Assembly (NCBI RefSeq): GCF_024758725.1
Contig: NZ_CP096972.1
Coordinates: 1,718,001-1,782,000, forward strand
Direction of reading: 5' to 3'
DNA from: Sphingomonas sp. SUN039
GTDB taxonomy: Bacteria > Pseudomonadota > Alphaproteobacteria > Sphingomonadales > Sphingomonadaceae
Length of the DNA stretch: 64,000 nt
The notes under the pieces are model-generated. The model was given only the letters and a program-made list of their open reading frames with translations, did not search any database and was not told where the DNA came from. Numbering within the stretch: the stretch's first letter is position 1; each line of letters starts with the position of its first letter. A program made the position numbers and the translations under genes. This document shows, in pieces, positions 44,611-52,422 of the stretch.

Positions 44611-44706
44611 TGTCCCAACGGCGGTGTCCCCCGCCTGAGCGGCGGGTCGGTGCAGCTTCCCTGGTCTCGCGCACCGACCCGCCCTCGCCCGCCGCGCAGC
44701 GCGGGC
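44611..44706 (+). ncRNA. Candidate structured small RNA downstream of the sigma-54-like element
   Basis: GGCGGGTCGGTGC (44641-44653) pairs perfectly with GCACCGACCCGCC (44671-44683), leaving a 17-nt loop containing CUUCCCU, an anti-Shine-Dalgarno-like sequence. A competing small stem CCCGCC/GGCGGG (44630-44646) overlaps it. GCCCGC/GCGGGC (44687-44706) could close the transcript. No coding potential is seen. Boundaries and expression are inferred. Confidence 0.4.
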
Positions 44707-44791
44707 ACAATTTAACTCCGCTAAATTGCACACGCGCCAGCGTGGACGACATTACGCAGTAATGATCGACGACACGGCTTTGCCGGGTCGA
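44694..44791 (+). repeat. 98-bp hairpin repeat, unit 1
   Basis: Begins GCGCAGCGCGGG. Holds four stem-loops: CAATTTA/TAAATTG (44708-44728), CACGC/GCGTG (44731-44744), CATTAC/GTAATG with loop GCA (44750-44764), and CGGC/GCCG with loop TTT inside CGAC/GTCG (44770-44790). Flanking words GCGCCAGCG and ATCGACGAC recur exactly in unit 2. Confidence 0.85.
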
Positions 44792-44889
44792 GCGCAGCGC
44801 GGGAAGAAATCACGAAGTAATTTCTACCTCGCGCCAGCGCGGCCGACCTTGCTCTTGCAAGGATCGACGACGTGGCTTTGCCACGGCGC
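44792..44889 (+). repeat. 98-bp hairpin repeat, unit 2
   Basis: Directly follows unit 1 with the same order: GCGCAGCGCGGG, AGAAAT/ATTTCT extended by AC/GT (44805-44825), the GCGCCAGCGCGG stem (44828-44841), CCTTGC/GCAAGG with loop TCTT (44847-44862), ATCGACGAC, and CGTGGC/GCCACG with loop TTT (44871-44885). Stems differ from unit 1 in both arms together. Confidence 0.85.
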
Positions 44890-44909
44890 AACGCAGTCAT
44901 TCGAAGGCC

Positions 44910-45007
44910 CGTCGCGGCAAAGCCGCGCCGTCGGTCGTTGGCTTCGCAACGCCGGCCGTGCTTGCGCGTGGAAGAAATAAGTCCCTTATTTCTTCCCGCG
45001 CTAGCGC
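44910..45007 (-). repeat. 98-bp hairpin repeat, unit 3 (inverted)
   Basis: Read on the minus strand it follows the unit-2 plan: GCGCTAGCGCGGG, an 11-bp perfect stem GAAGAAATAAG/CTTATTTCTTC (44971-44995, loop TCC on the plus strand), ACGCGCAAGCACGG, CGTTG/CAACG (44936-44951), and CGCGGC/GCCGCG with loop TTT (44913-44927). Its outer end carries the stop codon of the S46 peptidase gene and its first stem would work as that gene's terminator. Bases 44890-44909 between units 2 and 3 show nothing clear. Confidence 0.8.
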
Positions 45008-47127
45008 ACCCCCATCTCCGTTAACAGCCGCCCCGCCCCATCGACCTTGTCCATCGTCCACAGCATAAACCGCGAATCCGCGTGGATCGTCGTCAACAGC
45101 GCCGGATCGACCGCCCAGTCGGCAATCACCCCGTCCAGTGTCCCGTCGAACGCGAGGCCCACGAACTCGCCCTTTGCGTTCAAGGTCGACGACCCCGAAT
45201 TGCCGTTGGTGATATCGACATTCGACAGATAATTGATCGGCAGCGTCTTCAGCGTCGGATGGGCGTACGGCCCCCAGTCCTTGCGCTTCAGCGCGGCAAT
45301 GAACGGCGCGGGCGCGTTGAAATCGCCTTTCCCCGTCTGCTTGGCGATAATACCCTCGGCCGTCGTGAACGGCGTCCAGGTCTGCCCGTCCTTCGTGCGC
45401 CCGCCTACATTGCCATAGGTGAAGCGCAGCGAGCCATTGGCATCGGGGTACAGCGGCTTGCCCGTCGCATCGCCCCAGGCGCGCATGCCGCCGAGATAGA
45501 CCGAGCGCGCCGCCTGCATCCGCCCTGAACGATCCTTCGCCTTCGCCTCCGCCGCGATGTCGCCCGCGTACATGGCAACCGCGAGGCGGATGAACGGGTC
45601 GGTCGAAGCTTCGAACTCGGCCGGCGTCTTGTCGAGCCAGCCCACCCGCGTCGCGGTGTCGCCCAGTTTCGTATCCGCATAGAGCCGGTCGAGGCCGATC
45701 TCCTTGATCGCCGCCTCGAACGCCGCATTGCGTGCGCCCGCGCCCGCCTTGGCATATTCGCCCAATGCCTGGGCAAGGATCGCCCGGTCGACCCGCGCGA
45801 CATAGCGCCGCTCGATGCCCGTCAGTCGTGCGACCGTTCCCGCGCGATCGCGGTCCTGATAGCCGTTTTCGCGGGCGGCATCGGGCTTGGTATGCTCCTT
45901 CGCCCAGCGATAGGCATTGCGTGCCGCCGACAACAACTGCGCGCGCCCGACCGCCGCCGTCCGCAACGCGTCGAGCCGCGCGGCCTGGTCCTCGGCGACG
46001 ACCGCGTCGAGCGCCGCTACCGATGCACCATAGAGCTTCGTCCTTGCCGCATCGCCCGCGATCCAGCCGCGATACGCCGCTTCCGCGCTTGCCTTGCGCG
46101 CGTTCAGGTCGATGGCATCGGCCCCTGCGATTTCGCCGAGGATCTTCTTCTTGTAATTCTCCACCCCGCGCACGATCGACGCGTAGCGGATGTCGGCCTC
46201 GCGATCCCCGGCCGTCTCGCGAAGGATCAGGTCGGCATAGTCCGACCGCATTTTCTGGTCCGTAGGCGCGAAGGTCGCATAGTTGAACTTCGCCTCCGCC
46301 GCCGTCGCGAGGCGATTGGTGACGCCCGGGAAGCCCGCGACCATCACGAAATCGCCGTCCTTGACGCCCTCGCGCGCGACCGTCAGCTTGGCGGGGTTGC
46401 GATAGGGAACATTATCCTTGCTGTACGTCGCCGACGACCCGTCGGGCGCGACATAGGCGCGGTAGAAGCCCCAGTCGCCGGTGTGGCGCGGCCACATCCA
46501 GTTGTCGGTCTCGCCGCCGAAATTGCCGACGCCCGACGGCGGGGCATAGACGAGGCGGACGTCCTTGATCTCGAGCTGCTGCTGCAACAGGTACAGCGCG
46601 CCGCCATAGTACGGCCGCACGTCGCAGCGTCGGCTCGGCTGCTTCTCGCATGCGGCGATCAAGCCCTTGCGGTTCGCATCGAGCCGGTCGTAGCGCGCGC
46701 GGCCGGACATCGATGCGGTCAGCCCCGCGTTCATCGCCTTGGTCACATCGCGCAGGTCTTCGATGGCATAGATGCGCGCGCCGGGATCGGCGGGCAGTTC
46801 GTCGGCGAGCGTTTTCGCCGTGAAGCCGTCGGTCAGGTAATCCTGCCCCGCTTTCGAATTATACTGGACCGATCCATAGACGCAGTGATGGTTGGTCGCG
46901 ACCAGCCCCTGATTGCTGAGAAACGCCGCCGAACAGCCGCCGAGCGAGACGATGGCGTTCAAGGGCGCGGCCTTGAAATCGCCGAGCTTGGCGGGGTCCA
47001 TCTGCAACCCGCGCTCCTTCATCTTCGCCCCGATCTGGCCGGTCTGCGACGGGAGCCACATGCCTTCATCGGCGATAGCAGCGGCTGGAATCAGCGGAAG
47101 CGTGAGCATGGCAAGCGTACGGAACAT
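45001..47127 (-). CDS. S46 family dipeptidyl-peptidase (DPP7/DPP11-like), exported
   Basis: This 708-residue periplasmic serine peptidase removes dipeptides from N-termini. The signal peptide is MFRTLAMLTLPLIPAAAIA. The catalytic His is in ATNHHCVYG (residues 80-81), Ser644 lies in TNGNSGSSTLN, and EGMWLPSQ starts the mature protein as in the family. ATG 47127 has GAGG upstream; longer open frame to 47292 runs into the operator region of the next cassette. The TAG stop lies within repeat unit 3. Confidence 0.93.
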   Translation of the reverse strand: MFRTLAMLTLPLIPAAAIADEGMWLPSQTGQIGAKMKERGLQMDPAKLGDFKAAPLNAIVSLGGCSAAFLSNQGLVATNHHCVYGSVQYNSKAGQDYLTDGFTAKTLADELPADPGARIYAIEDLRDVTKAMNAGLTASMSGRARYDRLDANRKGLIAACEKQPSRRCDVRPYYGGALYLLQQQLEIKDVRLVYAPPSGVGNFGGETDNWMWPRHTGDWGFYRAYVAPDGSSATYSKDNVPYRNPAKLTVAREGVKDGDFVMVAGFPGVTNRLATAAEAKFNYATFAPTDQKMRSDYADLILRETAGDREADIRYASIVRGVENYKKKILGEIAGADAIDLNARKASAEAAYRGWIAGDAARTKLYGASVAALDAVVAEDQAARLDALRTAAVGRAQLLSAARNAYRWAKEHTKPDAARENGYQDRDRAGTVARLTGIERRYVARVDRAILAQALGEYAKAGAGARNAAFEAAIKEIGLDRLYADTKLGDTATRVGWLDKTPAEFEASTDPFIRLAVAMYAGDIAAEAKAKDRSGRMQAARSVYLGGMRAWGDATGKPLYPDANGSLRFTYGNVGGRTKDGQTWTPFTTAEGIIAKQTGKGDFNAPAPFIAALKRKDWGPYAHPTLKTLPINYLSNVDITNGNSGSSTLNAKGEFVGLAFDGTLDGVIADWAVDPALLTTIHADSRFMLWTMDKVDGAGRLLTEMGVR

Positions 47128-47261
47128 GGGGCGGGCATCCTCGAAATTTGTATGATGCACGGCGGCGTATCGGGAGGAGCGAGCGGGGGCAAGGGGACGA
47201 AAAGTACCTTGCACCGGTATCCGAACGGTTAATTTTGACTTGAATTCCAATTGCTTACACG

Positions 47262-47329
47262 TTCCCCGCAAATCTTTTTCTTTTCCCCGCACATTTATAT
47301 GCGGGGAACTGTTGCAATCTTGCGGGGAA
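47262..47329. promoter_or_regulatory. Four-box dyad operator (TTCCCCGCA boxes)
   Basis: TTCCCCGCA occurs at 47262-47270 and 47283-47291, and its exact reverse complement TGCGGGGAA at 47300-47308 and 47321-47329. Starts within each pair are 21 bp apart, two helical turns, and the two pairs mirror each other about 47295-47296. The array lies 73 bp upstream of the DndB-like gene and 135 bp upstream of the S46 peptidase gene. Likely bound by the small HTH protein of the cassette (inferred). Confidence 0.7.
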
Positions 47330-47343
47330 TAAACAAAAAAGAA

Positions 47344-47373
47344 GCGCCGGTCGGGATTGGACCCCGCCGGCGC
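47344..47373 (+). promoter_or_regulatory. Leader hairpin of the DndB-like gene
   Basis: GCGCCGG (47344-47350) pairs with CCGGCGC (47367-47373); the inner GGG/CCC can extend the stem. It lies between the operator and the ATG, 29 bp before the start, so it may be an attenuator or the end of an upstream transcript. Confidence 0.35.
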
Positions 47374-47402
47374 AGTCCCACGTCACCATAGGATGATTTC
47401 AC

Positions 47403-48635
47403 ATGACACTCGGAACACTTGAATACAAGCTCCCCATCTCCGCGATCCAAGGGTTTTTCGGTGATCGCTTGGTCACGTATGCCACCCAGGCCAAGCCTCG
47501 AAGCATCGTCTCTCTTTTGGGTCATGATCCACGCAGCAAGAACTGGAAACAGCTCCATCCAGACGTCCGCGAAATATACGAATTCCTACAGCGAAAAACG
47601 GCGAAAAGTCGCCGCGATAGCATTGCTGGCTACATGGAAGAACGCTTCGCCCCCGACGCGCTGACGATTGGCGCCTTTCCCGCTATTTCTGTTGGCTTCA
47701 TCGACAATCTTGAGTTCACCCAGAGTTCCGAAGTGGCTGGAATAGGCACGCTCCAGGTAGATCTATCGCCGTCAAACATGCGTGTCATGCTTGACGGCTT
47801 GGGCCGGGTCACGGGTGCACTCGATCTGTTTGACGAGGGCCGCCAAGACGTCCTTGAGAATGTTGTGTTTCCTGTTACGATTTTTGCCCCACGGCCGGGA
47901 CAAAAGCCGCTCAGCTACAAGGAGCTAGGGCAGCTCTTCCACGACATGAATTTCAAGGTTCAGCCGGTTTCCCGGAGTCATGCTATCGCGCTCGATACAA
48001 GCGACTTGTATATCACTTTTGCGTCCCGCCTTAAGGACTTACCGGCGATCGCCGACAATGGCGGGGTCGCAGAAAGAGCGGCGAGCCTCGGCAAGAAGAG
48101 TACCGAGTTGGTCGTCCAGACTGTTCTGGCGCGCTTCACCCGCGGAGCGCTTGAAGGACGAGCATTTCAGGAGTCAAACCTTGCCACTACTGATGAGCCA
48201 AACCTCACACGGTCGAACTTCAACGCGACGGTGGTGTCCGTCGATCAGTTTTTGAGCGCCTTTGCCGAGGCAATGGGCGACAGGTGGAAAGACCGTGACA
48301 GTTTGCATCTCACGTCACCCGGTTGGCAAGCGCTCGGCGTTTTCCACCACGATTTGAAGTACCGTCTGAAATTGGGTGAGGTCGATCTCCAGAACGTGGC
48401 GCGCGAAGCCGCAAAAATTGATTGGAGTCGCTATAACCCTGACTGGATTCCGATGCTCGGACAGCCCGAGATCGATAAAGTAACAGGTGAAGAAGTGACC
48501 GATGGCTCCGGACGAAGGAGATTGTCGATTGCGGGAGCGGGAAGGTCGAATGTTCAGAACATTCTTGATTACGTTCGGGCCAAGACAGGAGTTGCCGAAC
48601 GACTTGTTTCAGCAGAACCGGAGGCGGTTCAATGA
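47403..48635 (+). CDS. DndB-like protein with degenerate DGQHR motif
   Basis: This 410-residue protein resembles DndB, the repressor/associated protein of DNA phosphorothioation systems. Family-like parts are IGTLQVDLSPSNMRVMLDGL, then GRVTGALDLF, PVTIFAPRPGQKPLSYKELGQ and FHDMNFKVQPVSRSHAIALD. The usual DGQHR motif is replaced by DGLGR (residues 131-135). No dndACDE genes are in the window. Base composition is more AT-rich than its neighbours, suggesting transfer. It overlaps the next small gene by 4 bp (ATGA). It could be a regulator or part of an unknown defence or maintenance cassette. Confidence 0.68.
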   Translation: MTLGTLEYKLPISAIQGFFGDRLVTYATQAKPRSIVSLLGHDPRSKNWKQLHPDVREIYEFLQRKTAKSRRDSIAGYMEERFAPDALTIGAFPAISVGFIDNLEFTQSSEVAGIGTLQVDLSPSNMRVMLDGLGRVTGALDLFDEGRQDVLENVVFPVTIFAPRPGQKPLSYKELGQLFHDMNFKVQPVSRSHAIALDTSDLYITFASRLKDLPAIADNGGVAERAASLGKKSTELVVQTVLARFTRGALEGRAFQESNLATTDEPNLTRSNFNATVVSVDQFLSAFAEAMGDRWKDRDSLHLTSPGWQALGVFHHDLKYRLKLGEVDLQNVAREAAKIDWSRYNPDWIPMLGQPEIDKVTGEEVTDGSGRRRLSIAGAGRSNVQNILDYVRAKTGVAERLVSAEPEAVQ

Positions 48636-48796
48636 ACCGGCGGGCGCGAAAGGTGCTGACGCCTGAACTAGCGGCGAAAATCTGGCAGTTGCACCAGAAC
48701 ACAGACCTCTATCAGCACCAAATTGCGGCTGCACTCGACATCAATCAGGGTCGGGTATCAGAAGTCCTAAACGGCAAGCGCTTCAACGGTAGCTGA
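48632..48796 (+). CDS. Small helix-turn-helix protein (54 residues)
   Basis: A short gene translated as MNRRARKVLTPELAAKIWQL, then a helix-turn-helix-like segment YQHQIAAALDINQGRVSEVL and NGKRFNGS. GGAGGCGG lies seven bases before ATG 48632, which overlaps the DndB-like stop (ATGA). Size and fold resemble small homeodomain-like or resolvase-type HTH proteins. It is the natural candidate for binding the four-box operator upstream of the cassette. Confidence 0.7.
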   Translation: MNRRARKVLTPELAAKIWQLHQNTDLYQHQIAAALDINQGRVSEVLNGKRFNGS

Positions 48797-48838
48797 TGCG
48801 CTGTGGGGCGGGAACACTCTCGCCCCACAACCAAAGTT

Positions 48839-49171
48839 CTAGCTCGCCGCCACGACTCCCTTGTCGAGCATCAACTGGGCCAGCTCGCCTTCCTCGTACA
48901 TCTCCATCATGATGTCCGATCCGCCGACGAATTCGCCCTTCACGTAGAGCTGCGGGATCGTCGGCCAGTCGCTGAATTCCTTGATGCCCTGGCGGATGCC
49001 CATGTCCTGCAGCACGTCGACGCTGCCGAATTCGACGCCGAGATGTTCGAGGATCGCCACTGCCTTCGACGAAAAGCCGCACTGCGGGAACAGCGGGGTT
49101 CCCTTCATGAACAGCAGGACGTCGTTCTTGGCGACGAGGTCGGCGATACGGGTCTGGCTGTCGTCCATCAT
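48839..49171 (-). CDS. grxD: Monothiol glutaredoxin (Grx4 family)
   Basis: This 110-residue protein carries the CGFS active site (Cys31), WPTIPQLYVKGEFVGGSDIM and a two-methionine start. It delivers or holds [2Fe-2S] clusters, often together with BolA, whose gene is just upstream in the same operon (6 bp gap). Confidence 0.95.
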   Translation of the reverse strand: MMDDSQTRIADLVAKNDVLLFMKGTPLFPQCGFSSKAVAILEHLGVEFGSVDVLQDMGIRQGIKEFSDWPTIPQLYVKGEFVGGSDIMMEMYEEGELAQLMLDKGVVAAS

Positions 49172-49177
49172 CAGTTC

Positions 49178-49411
49178 CTATTCAGGGGTCGCGCAGCTGA
49201 GCTGCAATGCGTGTAGTTCGCCGCCCATTCGCCCGCCGAGCGCGGCATAAACCGCCTTGGTGCGAGCGATACGCGACTGGCCGGTAAAGCTCGCGGCAGT
49301 CACCTTGGCAGCATAATGATTGCCGTCGCCGGCCAGGTCGGTGATTTCGACAGCAGCATCGGGGATGCCCGCCACGATCAGCGCCTCGATCTCGGCAGCG
49401 GCCATCGCCAT
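49178..49411 (-). CDS. bolA: BolA family protein
   Basis: This 77-residue protein has IEALIVAGIPDAAVEITDLAG near the start, then GDGNHYAAKVTAASFTGQS and RMGGELHALQL with the conserved His. BolA proteins form [2Fe-2S]-bridged dimers with Grx4-type glutaredoxins, matching the neighbouring grxD. Start at 49411 (or 49405) touches the DUF1476 stop codon. The longer open frame upstream is a shadow. Confidence 0.9.
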   Translation of the reverse strand: MAMAAAEIEALIVAGIPDAAVEITDLAGDGNHYAAKVTAASFTGQSRIARTKAVYAALGGRMGGELHALQLSCATPE

Positions 49412-49734
49412 TATTGCGATTCCATCAGTTGGCGGCGCGCTTCGACGGTCTTGTCGGCAAGTGCCTGACGGATCGCGGCTTCGTCGGTTTCGACGGCAGC
49501 AGCAGTCAGGTCGCCCAGCACCTTGCGGACCACATCGTCGTCGCCCGCTTCCTCGAAATCGGCCTGCACGACCGAGGTCGCATAGGCAGCGGTTTCCTCG
49601 GGAGTCAGGCCCATCAGCCCCGCTGCCCATTGCCCGAGCAGCTTGTTCCGGCGCGCGGTGACGCGGAACGCCATGTCCTCGTCGCGGGCGAATTTGGTTT
49701 CGAAGGCGCGCTCGCGTTCGTCGAATTGGGTCAA
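49411..49734 (-). CDS. DUF1476 protein (F1-ATPase zeta-inhibitor family)
   Basis: This 107-residue helical protein begins MTQFDERERAFETKFARDED and has FRVTARRNKLLGQWAA, the hallmarks of the alphaproteobacterial F1-ATPase inhibitor zeta subunit (Paracoccus type). In this order (DUF1476-bolA-grxD) it is typical for alphaproteobacteria. ATPase inhibition here is inferred from the family. Confidence 0.92.
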   Translation of the reverse strand: MTQFDERERAFETKFARDEDMAFRVTARRNKLLGQWAAGLMGLTPEETAAYATSVVQADFEEAGDDDVVRKVLGDLTAAAVETDEAAIRQALADKTVEARRQLMESQ

Positions 49735-49767
49735 GATGGCCTCCAGATGCTTGGATAAGAAATAGGG

Positions 49768-50766
49768 TCAGCCGAGCGTCACGACAACCTTGCCGATTGC
49801 CTTTCGGCTGGCGAGGTGCGCGATGGCGTCGCCGCCGCGCTCGAACGGGAAAGTTTCGGTGACCTTCGGCGCGATCTTTCCCTCGGCCCACAGCCGGAAC
49901 AGGCGCGCAATGTGATCGGCGTTCTTGGCGGGCGAACGCGCCGCAAAAGCGCCCCAGAACACGCCGCAGACGTCGCAGCTTTTCAGCAGGGTCAGGTTGA
50001 GCGGCAATTTCGGGATGCCCGCCGGGAAGCCGACGACCAGATAGCGCCCCTCCCACGCAATCGAGCGCAGCGCCGGTTCGCAATAATCGCCGCCAACGGC
50101 GTCATAGATCACATCCGCGCCGCCCGAGCCGAGGACGCCCTTGAAGCTGTCGGCCAGTGCCTTCGACTGGTCGCGGTCGAACGGGGCCGAGCCATAGAGC
50201 ACCACATCGGACGCGCCCGCCGCGCGCACCGCCACCGCTTTCTCCTCGGTCGACACCGCGCCGATCACCCGCGCGCCGAATGCCACGCCGAGCTCGACCG
50301 CCGCCAGCCCGACGCCGCCTGCGGCCCCCAGCACCAGCAACGTCTCACCCTCTTGCAAGCGCCCGCGGTCGACCAGCGCGTGGATCGATGTTGCATAGGT
50401 GAGCAACAGTGCCGCGCCATCCGCAAAGCTGCGCCCTTCGGGCAAATGATAGGCCGAAGCTGCCGGAATCGCGACCTTTTCAACGAGTCCGCCATGCCCC
50501 GTAACCGCAATCACGCGGTCGCCGGGCTTGAAACCGGTCACACCGTCGCCCACCGCTTCGACCACGCCCGCAATCTCGCCGCCCGGCGCGAACGGGCGCG
50601 GCGGCTTGATCTGGTATTTGTCCTCGATGATCAGGACATCGGGAAAGTTGATGGCGCAGGCCTTGACCGCGACGAGCAACTGGCCCGCACCCGCGACGGG
50701 TTCGGCGATGTCCTGCATCACGAGCGTTTCGGGGCCGCCGACAGTGGTCGATAAAAGTGCCTTCAC
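49768..50766 (-). CDS. Zinc-independent NADPH:quinone oxidoreductase (MDR superfamily)
   Basis: This 332-residue protein belongs to the quinone oxidoreductase group: [15 protein letters not shown] start, [35 protein letters not shown] and the nucleotide motif [16 protein letters not shown] 50766 overlaps the leuD stop (GTGA) and matches the usual start; an ATG at 50790 would overlap leuD more. It is the last gene of a vapB-vapC-leuD chain of overlapping genes. Confidence 0.9.
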   Translation of the reverse strand: MKALLSTTVGGPETLVMQDIAEPVAGAGQLLVAVKACAINFPDVLIIEDKYQIKPPRPFAPGGEIAGVVEAVGDGVTGFKPGDRVIAVTGHGGLVEKVAIPAASAYHLPEGRSFADGAALLLTYATSIHALVDRGRLQEGETLLVLGAAGGVGLAAVELGVAFGARVIGAVSTEEKAVAVRAAGASDVVLYGSAPFDRDQSKALADSFKGVLGSGGADVIYDAVGGDYCEPALRSIAWEGRYLVVGFPAGIPKLPLNLTLLKSCDVCGVFWGAFAARSPAKNADHIARLFRLWAEGKIAPKVTETFPFERGGDAIAHLASRKAIGKVVVTLG

Positions 50767-51362
50767 GCTGCGATCTCCGGTTTCAGCCACGGCCGCGCCC
50801 CGGCCTTACGGCCTTCGTAGTTTCCGATTGCGGCGTCGCTGGCAAGCGTCAATCCGATCTCGTCGGTGCCGTTCATCAAACATGACTTTCGGAACGGATC
50901 GATGTCGAAGCCGAACCGGTCCTGAAACTGCGTGGTAACGCTCTGGTGCTCGAGGTCGATATGGATAGGGTCGCCTGCGGCGGCGACCTCCATCAACCGG
51001 TCGATGGCGGCCTGCGGCAGCACCACGGTCAATATGCCATTCTTGTAGGCATTTCCCGAGAAGATATCGGAGAACGACGGCGCGATCACCGCCTTCACCC
51101 CCATGTCGTCGAGCGCCCAGGCGGCATGTTCCCTGCTCGACCCGCAGCCGAAATTGTCGCCCGCGATAATCACCGGCGCGCCCGCATAGGCGGGATCGTC
51201 AAACACGTTCCCGTCCTCAGCCCGCACCGTCTCGAACGCGCCCTTGGCAAGGCCCGCGCGGGTGATGGTTTTGAGCCACTTCGCCGGAATGATGACATCA
51301 GTATCGACGTTCTTGCGCCCGAAGGGATAAGCGCGGCCTTCGATAGTGGTGACGGGGGTCAT
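50763..51362 (-). CDS. leuD: 3-isopropylmalate dehydratase small subunit
   Basis: This 199-residue aconitase-swivel subunit of leucine biosynthesis has [31 protein letters not shown] and [17 protein letters not shown]. Its ATG overlaps the vapC stop by 4 bp, so its translation is coupled to a toxin gene instead of to leuC, which lies 1.5 kb upstream on the same strand. Confidence 0.96.
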   Translation of the reverse strand: MTPVTTIEGRAYPFGRKNVDTDVIIPAKWLKTITRAGLAKGAFETVRAEDGNVFDDPAYAGAPVIIAGDNFGCGSSREHAAWALDDMGVKAVIAPSFSDIFSGNAYKNGILTVVLPQAAIDRLMEVAAAGDPIHIDLEHQSVTTQFQDRFGFDIDPFRKSCLMNGTDEIGLTLASDAAIGNYEGRKAGARPWLKPEIAA

Positions 51363-51772
51363 TCGGTTTCCTCGGCTAACCAGTCTTCGCAGCGCAGGCC
51401 ATCGACACGGCGGAACTCGCCAAGATTGCCCGTAATTAATTGTAGACCGAGGCTGCGCGCGTGCCCTGCAATCAAAAGGTCGTTGGGGCCGATCATCTGC
51501 CCCTTCTTCCCCAATACGAACTTGATGTTGGCCGCATCCGCTGCCGCAGCCTGATCGAAATTGAGTATTGTCAGGCGCGTCGCAAAATCTTCAGCCTTCT
51601 CGCGATGGTACGCAGGACGGTCCGATTTCTCTGCGCCATGAAGCAGTTCGTGCCAGACAATCGTGGAAATCGCTAGATCGTCGACCTCAGATTGAAATCG
51701 CGCGGCGACCGCCGCAGGGCGATTGCGGATCACGCGGATGCAGACATTCGTGTCGAGCATAAAGCGGGGCAC
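51359..51772 (-). CDS. vapC: VapC-type PIN-domain toxin RNase
   Basis: This 137-residue PIN nuclease shows FMLDTNV (Asp7), [11 protein letters not shown] (Glu42) and [15 protein letters not shown] (Asp98), the metal-binding acidic residues of VapC. Such toxins cut initiator tRNA or rRNA. Start is GTG 51772, one base into the vapB stop; an ATG at 51760 is also in frame. It forms a TA pair with vapB. Confidence 0.92.
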   Translation of the reverse strand: MPRFMLDTNVCIRVIRNRPAAVAARFQSEVDDLAISTIVWHELLHGAEKSDRPAYHREKAEDFATRLTILNFDQAAAADAANIKFVLGKKGQMIGPNDLLIAGHARSLGLQLITGNLGEFRRVDGLRCEDWLAEETE

Positions 51773-52020
51773 TAGAACGACTCGCGCTCTTCATATTCCC
51801 CCTGTGGGTCGCGATCCGGAAAGTCGGCGACACCCGGTTCGGCGAAATACTCGAGCCAAATCTGGTCCTTCGGCGTCAAAATGCGCGAATTGCCGACTTT
51901 GCGGATGACCACAGATTTGATGTCCGCAGGGAACTCCATGTCTTTGGGAATGCGGACCGCCTGATTGCGGTTCGATTTGAACAGCGAGGCCATCCGGCCG
52001 ACTTTTGCGGGTGCGTTCAT
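51772..52020 (-). CDS. vapB: VapB-type antitoxin
   Basis: This 82-residue protein has an N-terminal AbrB-like DNA-binding part (MASLFKSNRNQAVRIPKDME, from an internal ATG at 51993) and a C-terminal VapC-binding tail rich in acidic and aromatic residues. It precedes vapC directly. It probably autoregulates the pair. Confidence 0.88.
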   Translation of the reverse strand: MNAPAKVGRMASLFKSNRNQAVRIPKDMEFPADIKSVVIRKVGNSRILTPKDQIWLEYFAEPGVADFPDRDPQGEYEERESF

Positions 52021-52043
52021 CGCATTATCTTGATGTGAGCATG

Positions 52044-52064
52044 GGGATATGTCAATGGGATATG
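52044..52064. promoter_or_regulatory. Direct repeat GGGATATG (possible VapB operator)
   Basis: GGGATATG occurs at 52044-52051 and 52057-52064, 13 bp apart, in the short gap between vapB (minus) and the divergent XRE-like gene. Position fits an antitoxin operator; not proven. Confidence 0.35.
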
Positions 52065-52082
52065 CAAGCGAAGGTGGTGAAT

Positions 52083-52367
52083 ATGGCTGACAACAAACAT
52101 CGCGGCTCGACGCTCGACAGCTTCCTCGACAGCGATGGCGTGCTCGGCGAATTTCAGGCCAAGGCGATCAAGGAAGTGATCGCGTGGCAACTTGCCGAGG
52201 CGATGCGCGACCGCAAGATGACCAAGACCGGCCTCGCCGCCGCAATGGGCACGAGCCGGACGCAGATCGATCGCGTACTCGATCCGGAGAACGGCAATGT
52301 GACGATCGAGACGTTGCAGCGCGCGGCGGCGCTGGTGGGGCGACGGGTGCAGCTGGGGTTGGTTTGA
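52083..52367 (+). CDS. XRE-type helix-turn-helix protein (HigA-like antitoxin)
   Basis: This 94-residue protein has an HTH region QLAEAMRDRKMTKTGLAAAM followed by GTSRTQIDRVLDPENGNVTI, and the C-terminal pattern of HigA/XRE antitoxins. No toxin gene lies beside it on the same strand, so it may be an orphan antitoxin or a stand-alone regulator. The ATG at 52083 is preferred; an open frame begins at 52005. Confidence 0.75.
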   Translation: MADNKHRGSTLDSFLDSDGVLGEFQAKAIKEVIAWQLAEAMRDRKMTKTGLAAAMGTSRTQIDRVLDPENGNVTIETLQRAAALVGRRVQLGLV

Positions 52368-52422
52368 AACGGATTGACGACGATTCTCTTTTCTACTATT
52401 TGTAGATTTAAGGAGATTCGAG

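Noticed and set aside
47403-48635. Full DNA phosphorothioation (dnd) system
   Set aside because: Only a DndB-like protein is present; no DndA, C, D or E genes are adjacent and the DGQHR motif is degenerate.
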